This document shows positions 56,611-64,000 of a DNA stretch of 64,000 bases, one piece after another. The translations under genes and the position numbers were made by a program. The DNA is from Calliphora vicina (lineage: Eukaryota; Arthropoda; Insecta; Diptera; Calliphoridae): assembly GCF_958450345.1 (NCBI RefSeq), contig NC_088784.1, positions 65,745,747-65,809,746 of the forward strand. Reading direction: 5' to 3'. A model generated the notes under the pieces. That model saw only the letters and a program-made list of their open reading frames with translations. It was not told the origin of the DNA and did no database searches. Each line of letters opens with the position of its first letter. Within the stretch, counting starts at the first letter, position 1.

Positions 56611-56850
56611 AATCGTATAGCAGAAACGCATTCTACGGAAAATTCTAAGAAGAAACCGGAGGTCTAAAATCAAATCCTATCGCATTTCGTCTCTTATCCA
56701 ATGATATTTCAGTATATATATTTTTTTTTAATAGTTTTTTTATTGGACAAAAGACGAAATGCGCAAGATAGGATTTGATTTTAGACCTATGGTTTCTTGG
56801 GGATAATTTCATAGAATTTTGCGTAGATTGCGTTTCTGCTATACGATTTT
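56611..56850. repeat. Hairpin repeat Y nested in the hAT element
   Basis: The left arm is 56611-56701 (cgtatagcagaaacgcattc ... atttcgtctcttatccaat). The right arm is 56742-56850 (attggacaaaagacgaaatg ... gcgtttctgctatacgattt). It continues right to cgacccggcctaatgtac (56877-56894). The central loop is about 40 bp of A/T. A partial copy is at 45535-45690. Confidence 0.8.
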
Positions 56851-57154
56851 TTACATTTTGATCGTCCATACAAATCGACCCGGCCTAATGTACATACTTT
56901 ATTGTTATTTATTCTTATATAATGACTCATGCAAGTATTTATGCTTTTTAGTGTCTAATAAAAATGAATTGCTAAATAAAAAATTTACTTTCAATTGTAA
57001 AGACATAATTATGTACGTTTCTTTCTTATAATTTTCGGGATTTTAGATTTCCCGAAAATACCGAAACCCCGGGTCGGAATTTCGGGATTCTTTACCAAAT
57101 CCCGAACCCCGGGATTTTTAAAAATCAGTCCCGATTAGCATCTCTAATTTGAGG

Positions 57155-58755
57155 CCACCCTAAAATAATTTTTTTTTTTTAAAAATTAATGTTGTACTAT
57201 TTGTTTTTGAAAAGTTATATGAAATTTAACCAATTTTAGATTTTGAATATTTTGTATAAACTATAGTCCGTTGAGGGCCAAAAAGACTCTATAAAATTAA
57301 TAAGCTACATTCTGAATCCGGAATATTCCCACCAAATTTATATATGAAGTAGTAGTAAATGCTGGAAAAAATGTCTTGTTGAAGGAAACGTAGGCGTATG
57401 ATTAATATTTTGGGATTTTCTTATAAAATAATAATCATACGCATTTAATTAGGAAGTAAACGTATAGGGTTTTTGACATTTATTTCGAAATTTGTTAGCC
57501 TAAATTAGACTGAAACCTTTTGTTTTGTTTTATGTTGAATTTGGAAATTGTTAATAAGTTATGTTAAGAGAAGACGTGAAATTTGTCTCTTTAAACACAT
57601 TTTGAATAATTCACTAAAAATTTAGTTTGACATTTAAGCACATTTCTACTATAGTTGGAAAAATAATTTAATTTGCTTTTAAGAAGTGTTTGAAATTGAA
57701 CTCTAAAATGTATAATTCATTGATAAATCTTTATAATGGCCATTTTAGGCAAAGGCTAACATGAATCAAATTTGACACTTAAGCACTTTTTTCTAAAATG
57801 ATTGTAATGACTTGCTTTTATCTTAAATAGTGAACTTATATAAAAATAATGCCTTAGATATTTGTTTAAAAGGTTTATCGTGCAAATTATGCCGATTTAA
57901 AAACATTATAATATAGACACCTAATTGTAATGACGTATTGAACGTGAAATATGTGAAATATATGAACGTGAATATAATTTTATAGACGTCCGCGAGTTTT
58001 GTGAATTTTCTCAAGAGGGAGCAACTCGTAGCCTAATTCATGGAATTATGTCATGGAAACTGCACATGTATGCATCCTTGGTTTTGGAGAAAGCTTTCTC
58101 ATAATATTGGTAGTGGATATATAAGATAGTCGAATATAACACTATTACTTATTAATAATTGCTTAGTTTTTCAAAATTTTTCTTATAGCTGACAGATAAA
58201 GTCCAATATAAAGGACCACCCTAATAAATGAATATCTATGTGTAACTTTTGCTCTAACAGAGATACAAGTACATATACGAGTTCGAGTTCATGACATATA
58301 AATGCATTAAAGTTTTTACCAAAAAGCTGAAATTAATTTTTGCTTCTGAAAACAGAAAGCGAACAAAGAAATAAAACCACAAAACTATTAAAAGAGATGC
58401 TTGCAAAACTTATTGTTAAGGAATTTTCAAGTGTTATTGAATTTAAAATTTCAACTTAGTTCTTTTTTTGTTCAGAACTAAATGTTAAAGTATAGTAGAT
58501 ATATTTTCTTTATTTCATTAATTAAGTTCTTGAAAATGTTTATTGTATTTTAGCATTTGTATTTAGTTTATTAAATGCAACTTATTGTTCTTTTAAATTT
58601 ATTTTCTTTCAGTTCGTCGACACACAGACAATAAGTGACTGGAAGTATTTGTTAGATATATTTTCAGTAATTTCAATGAGAAACATATTTGGAAATATTT
58701 AAGGAAAATATTGAGTTACTAAGCTAACTAAAATATGTATGAAATATTTTATATA
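57155..58755. other. Non-coding DNA with a small perfect hairpin
   Basis: gcgtatgatta (57394-57404) pairs perfectly with taatcatacgc (57432-57442). A splice-acceptor-like tttattttctttcag ends at about 58615 without a convincing exon after it. No gene is recognised. Confidence 0.45.
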
Positions 58756-58905
58756 TTCTTCTATATAAATAGAAATCAAATGTCGTTCGTTGGTAATTGC
58801 ATCAGTTGAGAATGGCTGGACCGATTTGGAAAATTGTTTTTTAAATTTTTCATTTAAAATCGCAGAACGCCTGGATCAATTTGGCTAATTTTTCATAAAT
58901 GTTCG
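58756..58905 (+). mobile_element. Fragment of a short dispersed element
   Basis: caaatgtcgttcgttggtaa and gaatggctggaccgatttgg, then a degenerate second copy, gaacgcctggatcaatttgg. The phrase 'ggctggaccgatttgg' is widespread at the ends of insect Helitron/RTE-like elements. It is too short to classify. Confidence 0.4.
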
Positions 58906-60059
58906 CAATAGACCATCAAATTTTCATGCAGAAAGAAAAATTGTTCACTCCCACTACGATCACAAATAAGGTTTTTAAGGATTTTGTTGAAATGTTTGGC
59001 ATAATTTTATCACGAATCAAACTCACCTACGAAAATTATGACATCACTCACAAAACAGCTGACAGAACAAAAACAAAAAGTCAGAATGTATTTTGACCTT
59101 CGAGGATAATTTTAACAAATCTATAACTAAAGTCACAGTTAAATTTAAAAAAAATTATATTTTTTTTTTGAGATAATTGGTGTTTTGTAATGCATGCCTT
59201 GAGGGTTGAGGGTTAACTTCACAAGCACAATCGACTTAGAATTTCATTTGGATCAATAATTTATACCCTCATTCACCATTTTTGAAGGAGGGTATAAGAA
59301 CCTTAATATAGATAGAAATAGTATGTAATTTTAACTACATTAATTAATTACATATTTTTTAACCAAACTTTTATCTGTTTTGTTTCTGAACTATTAAATC
59401 ACATAAAATACCACAAACAAAACTTTTAATTTCTCGTATTACCAAAAATATATTTGAGTGTGATTATGTGTGACTGTATAAAATGTATGTCTATATATTT
59501 ATTTTGAAAGTGGTATTTTGTTTAGACCAAAAAATATATTGTAAAAAACCCAATAAATTTACTCATCTATATTGTGGTTTTAACACACAAAATTTACTAC
59601 AACTAACACGACTTAAATGGTTGCTGCCATTTAGTACACAAAATGTTTAAAGTAAAAAAGTGTATGGTATACACTCCCACTCCTTTGAGCAGGTTTCATA
59701 TTTATCATTTTATTCAAATCTGTGTTTGAAAAATAAATATGAAAAAGTGGAGGAGATTTTACAATTTACTAAAAATGAACCCAAAAACTATATTATTTTT
59801 AATCAATGCCTAGTGACGAATAATCTGAATTAAAATATATAGTTTTAGCAAAATTGTTAACAGGAACTAACGTTCCTCGAAATACGCTAATTTCAATACG
59901 ATCCTCATGCTAACTCTTAAAGTACAAAATTTGCATTTGTAATACACATTTAATGTTAATTTTTGGAAATTTCGTTTAAAAAAAATTTTTAAGATATAAA
60001 ATTTGGAATTTGAGATACATATGTATTCATATGCTTGATTTACATTTGATTTGAAAATA
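58906..60059. other. Non-coding DNA with an isolated R end at about 59260-59300
   Basis: tataccctcattcaccattt ... ggagggtata forms an inverted pair typical of R tails. The rest is AT-rich and unrecognised. Confidence 0.45.
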
Positions 60060-60590
60060 TAGACAATGGGATGGGTCTTGCAATCGATGGATGTAGCAAT
60101 CGAATTGTGCCATCGATTTCCACTACGACATATAGGTGCCTATTATGAATTAAATTCGATTTTCGACTGTAATCGAAATAGCTGATCGAACAAATTGTCA
60201 TTTGGTATTATGGCGCACATTCGTTGCTTACAACCTTAGACCTGCATAAAATTAACGAAAATATTTCAGTTAGTGATATTTGGTCCACCAAAAACAAATA
60301 AAATATCAAATACTTACATTTTCAACAATTTTTTTAATTTTATTTACAGTGTCGAAAGCAAAATTGTGTTCGTTGAAAAATTCGATGCACAACGAAATTT
60401 TCGACAGCGATGCCAACTTATAATACGAATTTTACATTCGATATTCGATAGCCAACGAATATCGTTCGATATTCGTCGAATTGTGCCATCGATTTTCGAT
60501 AGTTTTTGGCATCAGAAAATCATTTTCAAGGCGCCCAATTTTAAGAAAAAATCAAAAAATTGTGGCCTTACCCCCTAATGTACAATTAAT
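60060..60590. repeat. Dispersed repeat T (tcgatattcgt-rich)
   Basis: gaattgtgccatcgatttcc (60103) and gaattgtgccatcgattttc (60478) are direct repeats bracketing the block; the second is followed by a match to hAT copy 1 (gaaaatcattttcaaggcgc). It ends cctaatgtaca. The frame at 60273-60578 inside it has no recognised domain. Confidence 0.5.
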
Positions 60591-60846
60591 CTTATGGTCA
60601 TAGAACAAAATATACATAGAAGCGTTACTGAGAGATAAAAAACTTAAGTCTCGTTCAAAAATCTTGAAACAAAAAAATACATATATGTAAATCAATGTTT
60701 TTTTTTTTTTTTTTTGTGTCAGCCATAAAAATGGGAGAGAGAAATTATTTTTACTCTCAGTTGCGCCTCTACATTTTCATTTTGATTGAAAGATCGATGT
60801 TAAGGTAACCAATTTAAACAAAGAAATACTTTCTTCGATTGTTTTG

Positions 60847-61141
60847 CTATGATATCATAATTTGATGCACGACATTTTTTGTTTTGTAGTCTAGTGCATA
60901 AACAAATAATATTGATAGTGTTCCGACACGGGAACAGGCGACATAAAATTGACCATGTGAGCAGCATGGATTTTCAAAGTTAATGCCGCAAGCATGCAAT
61001 GACAGCCATTGAGATTTGTTAATTGTCATTGTGTAAATCAATCAAAATGTAACTGTAAACGTCAATAACGTTATTCATCAGGTTTTTTACCGCAAGTCTG
61101 GTGCCATTACAATATTATGATTACCGATCCGACTTTCAGTT
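60847..61141 (-). pseudogene. Helitron helicase (PIF1-like) C-terminal fragment
   Basis: The minus strand reads CNGTRLAVKNLMNNVIDVYS at about 61113-61055, then in another frame MTINKSQWLSLHACGINFEN, PCCSHGQFYVACSRVGTLSI and LFVYALDYKTKNVV (61041-60847). These are the last motifs of Helitron helicases (intact form INKSQGQ...SHGQLYVACSRV). The GQ after KSQ is replaced by WL, and a segment between the two blocks is deleted. It is paired in family with 21641-21760 and 40440-40765. Confidence 0.88.
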
Positions 61142-61589
61142 GCAGATAATACAGTTTGTCTAAGGCGAAGATTGAAGCGAACTAAGCCTAGTGACCTAGT
61201 GGGAAATTAGTTATTTATATTCACGAGTCTATCTATGACTCGCATCCAAATAATTATACAAACTGAAGAAAATTGATTGTTAGTTTTTAAGAAAATATAA
61301 CTAGTTGCAGTAAATAAATACAAATAATAAAAAAAAAAAAAGTTGCAGATTGTGGGGCGGTAATTTGGGTAATTCCAGCAAATATAGAGAATTCGGTTGG
61401 ATAGTTGGCGAAGTCATCTTGAGAAGTAACGGTATCCACCTATTTGTACGTCATCAATTCGACTGCAATTTCACTTTGAGTATTAACCCCTTGTGGACCA
61501 AGGCTTTAAATCGTTGAACAATTTTTATTTTTTTATTAGATATTGAAAATAAGGACTTCAGGAAGTTATTTACAAAATTTTATCTTTGT
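61142..61589. other. Non-coding DNA
   Basis: No feature is recognised. Confidence 0.4.
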
Positions 61590-62035
61590 GGAGGACCTTA
61601 AAAAAATCGCCAAAAATCCATTTATGACCCGAATGAGCTGAAATTTTCAATGTAAATGGTCTTTGAGAAGATCTACAAAAACTACGCTCACAAGTGTAGG
61701 TTATTTCTATTAGTTGAAGAGATATTCAGGTTTATTGATTTATTTTTTTTTAATTTTGCTCGAGTTTTTATGGTTTTTTAGATATGGTGGGCCTACGGAG
61801 GGTCGAAACTGTTAGAAAGTTGCTTTTATTTTATTTAGAATTTTATCGCCAAAATAGCTGATATTTTAAAAATAAATGTCGACCCTCCGTAAACCTGAAT
61901 ATTTCTTCAACTAATAGAGATAACCTACACATGTAAGCATATTTTTTGTAGATCTTCTCAAGGACTATTTATAGTCAAAATTTCAGCTCATTCGGATCAT
62001 AAATTGATTTTTGGCGATTTTTTAAAAAAATTTGA
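61590..62035. repeat. Palindrome FB5, related to the FB3 and X modules
   Basis: The left arm, 61590-61810 (aaaaaatcgccaaaaatcca, gaatgagctgaaattttcaa, gtctttgagaagatctacaa), is inverted at about 61860-62035 (tagatcttctcaaggactat, aaaatttcagctcattcgga, ttggcgattttttaaaaaaa). The arms nearly meet around ggagggtcgaaa / tcgaccctcc. It shares its module with 45040-45175, 47690-47900 and 41107-41275. Confidence 0.75.
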
Positions 62036-62440
62036 GACCCGAGGTGACCAAATTTGAGGGGCTACGTACTTGTCCCCATTAGCGCTAGGAAGCTGAACAA
62101 ACGTAAATGAACTCGAAAACAACTCAGCTCAAACCATGTGAAATTTCGTAACAATACCTCCAATAGTTCCCAAGATACCGAATTATTTCCAAAAAAAAGT
62201 TTTTAAACCACTGTGTGTCATAACAACATAAATAAACACAACTATGAGAACATGAAATAATTCACCGTTATTCTGGATAAGCGAGTTTGCCAATAAGCAA
62301 AAAAAATATATTATTCCAAAGATGAAAATATATTATTCCAAAGATGATAGTGTACTTCAAAGAACTTTTGGGCAAAAAGGGTCAAAATATCTTTTGTCTT
62401 CATTTTGTAAGCTTATTATTGTTATGGCACTTATAAGTAC
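62036..62440. other. Non-coding DNA
   Basis: cattattccaaagatgaaaatatattattccaaagatga is a short direct duplication near 62310-62345 (unit tattattccaaagatga). Nothing else is recognised. Confidence 0.45.
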
Positions 62441-63970
62441 CGTCGCACAGTGGGGGATCTGAAAAAAAAAGTGGAAATAAATCTGTAACTTCTAAACGAA
62501 TAGCCCGATTTTAATAAAATTTCCCATGGCTATAGAGGAGGTGTCGATAAGTTTAAGTTTTGAATTTCGGCTTAAACAACCAAGGGGGGGTCGAGCCACA
62601 ATGCCCCAAAGTGGGGCACCTCGGGTATATCAAATTTATGGATTCATAATCAACTACAAACAGAAAATTGTAAAATCTTGCCGTTTTGTAATACAATTTA
62701 TTGCACTGCCTTGCCGACTGCTGCATAACCAAATACCGGTGAACACTACAAGATGAAGCTAATTACTGTGAGTTATCTATTTTGAAGCCATTAATGAGAC
62801 TAGCGAAAAAGAAAAGATATACATATTATATATCAGCGTGTCCTCTTTTCAAAAATGTACAAAATTTTTAAGAATTAAAAAAATTATTGAAGACTTTTTT
62901 CAAAAATATGCGAATAAAAAATTATAGCTGATTTTTTTGGAAAATTTAAAATTTTAAAATGCAATAAAAGTTTTGTTTATGAATCGTTTTTAATGAAGTT
63001 TTACACTTATATAGAAACGTTCGATGCAAATCCAAAAGTGAAAAAGATATTTGTGAATTGTTAATTGTTAATTCACAAAAAACTTTCCAAAAATCCCAAA
63101 ATTGGGATTTTTTTGATTTTTGGATCTATTGAAGGTACCAAGCTCGGGGCTATGAAATCCCTTTGCATGATATTGAACAACAGATTGGGACATACAAAAC
63201 TGGTCTTAATTTTTTGAAAGCAGCTATGCGATTTTAGAATATGTTGTCTAAAGTTGAAATTTACATAAAAAATAGGTCTACTTCGGAAGGCTCTGGACCA
63301 CGCAATAATACGAATTTTGATATTATTTTGCTTTTATAATATTTCCCGAAATGTTATCTTTCAGAAAAATATAAACACATTATTTATTTTTTTCTCATTT
63401 TCTGTATAATTTAAAATTAATGTAGGTACTTTTTTCAAAAAAATGGTGAAAAAACGACTTTTTTATTTTTTTTAAGTCTGAATGCACATAACTTTTGACT
63501 CAGTAGATATTTTTTAAAAATTCTTTCTTAAGATTATTAATAAATTTGTTGTTAATTCAAAAAACGATACTTCAACGTTAAATCGGGAAAGAATTGGATC
63601 CGTTATTAGCAAAATGGCAGACCAAGGTAGGCAAAAAAAATAAAATTTTACTTTTCAAATGCGAATAACTCGTAAACTATAAGAGAAATATATGGCTAAA
63701 GCAAATTTGTAGATCTCGTCTAGTACATTCCATATATATAAAAATCTTTCAAAACAAAAATTTGGCATCATTTTTAATTTTTGATATACCCGAGGTGCCC
63801 CACTTTGGGGCATTGTGGCTCGGCCCCCCCTTGGTTGTTTAAGCACAAATTCAAAACTTAAATTTATCGACACCTCTATAGCCATGGGAAATTTTATTAA
63901 AATCGGGCTATTCGTTTAGAAGTTACAGATTTATTTCCACTTTTTTTTTCAGATCCCCCACTGTGCGTCG
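62441..63970. mobile_element. Transib-like foldback element (CACAGTG termini, CGTCG duplication)
   Basis: The element is 62446-63965 (1520 bp). A 5-bp direct duplication, cgtcg, flanks it at 62441-62445 and 63966-63970. Both ends read inward cacagtgggggatctgaaaa. The arms of about 190 bp (62446-62637 and 63781-63965) are nearly identical, differing by a few substitutions and a 3-bp indel. Transib transposons have CACWRTG-type termini and GC-rich 5-bp CGNCG-like targets, both matched here. There is no transposase; the two mirror-image short frames in the arms are a by-product of the inverted repeat. A diverged single end lies near 25795. Confidence 0.78.
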
Positions 63971-64000
63971 GTCGACAGAGGGTTAAAATTCAATTCGTCG

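Larger units (their letters stand above)
55884..57154 (+). mobile_element. hAT-type element (TAGAGATGCTAA family), copy 2
   Basis: The element is 55892-57146 (1255 bp), flanked by a perfect 8-bp duplication, atttgagg (55884-55891 and 57147-57154). Left end tagagatgctaaacgggga; right end ...cccgattagcatctcta. Subterminal arrays of cccggg/cccgaaa words are present on both sides. It encodes a transposase C-terminal remnant (56037-56555) and has a nested hairpin of repeat Y. It lies in inverted orientation to 49374-50444, 5.4 kb away. Confidence 0.92.

Noticed and set aside
60273..60578. 101-codon frame as a possible gene
   Set aside because: It lies in dispersed repeat T, shares its end with sequence in hAT copy 1, and shows no domain.
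62526..63885. Two similar short ORFs beginning MAIE..S, one on each strand
   Set aside because: They are the two arms of the Transib-like inverted repeat read in mirror image; neither resembles a known protein and they lie in terminal-repeat sequence.

Overview
The window is a eukaryotic, strongly AT-rich stretch with no bacterial features. The mix of elements points to a higher (schizophoran) fly, such as a blowfly, house-fly or stable-fly relative: hAT, Tc1/mariner, pogo-like, Harbinger-like and Transib-like DNA elements, jockey-type LINEs, solo LTRs flanked by ATAT, Helitron helicase remnants, and a dispersed repeat whose copies end in 'tataccctccaccacca'-type sequence. The fly assignment is inference. 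I found no host protein-coding gene that I can defend, no tRNA or rRNA and no CRISPR. The window reads as intergenic or large-intron DNA filled with nested mobile elements.

Layout. 0-9 kb: a non-coding hAT-type element (380-1887), an inverted-repeat element (about 4343-5998), and a second hAT-type element (7211-8240) with broken transposase. 9-17 kb: a solo LTR (10202-10739), an imperfect palindrome (11882-13258), and a palindromic Tc1 derivative (13401-15064) sitting between two halves of a degenerate tandem array. 17-27 kb: a dead LINE (18018-20720) split by a 0.9-kb TIR element, a second copy of that TIR element (24534-25459), Helitron helicase debris (21641-21760) and a dead RT/RNase H LINE on the minus strand (26079-27055). 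27-34 kb: a long-TIR element with TTA target duplication (27932-29603) inside another repeat family, and a mariner N-terminal remnant (minus, 32890-33240). 34-40.5 kb: the best-preserved coding sequence, a 5'-truncated jockey-type ORF2 (34543-36072), then another dead RT, a pogo/Tigger-like TIR element (38619-39161), a Tc1 remnant and Helitron helicase debris. 40.5-54 kb: foldback elements, including a 4.1-kb one (44423-48558), a third hAT copy (49374-50444) and a second solo LTR (51306-51837). 54-64 kb: a fourth hAT copy (55892-57146) with a recognisable transposase C-terminus, Helitron debris (60847-61141), and a foldback element with CACAGTG termini and a CGTCG target duplication (62446-63965), which looks like a Transib derivative.

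Several insertions can be dated relative to one another because the interrupted sequence is recognisable: LTR inside the dispersed repeat, TIR element inside LINE, Harbinger-like element inside repeat S. The observations most worth following are: (1) at least four long palindromic elements carry the same dispersed repeat, called R here, in their interior, close to the symmetry centre in the clearest case; (2) the short terminal palindrome of R stays self-complementary while its sequence changes between copies; (3) the Transib-like foldback has ends matching the V(D)J recombination heptamer; (4) a large palindromic Tc1 duplicates the catalytic C-terminal half of its transposase on both strands. 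Boundaries are exact where a target duplication is quoted and approximate otherwise.
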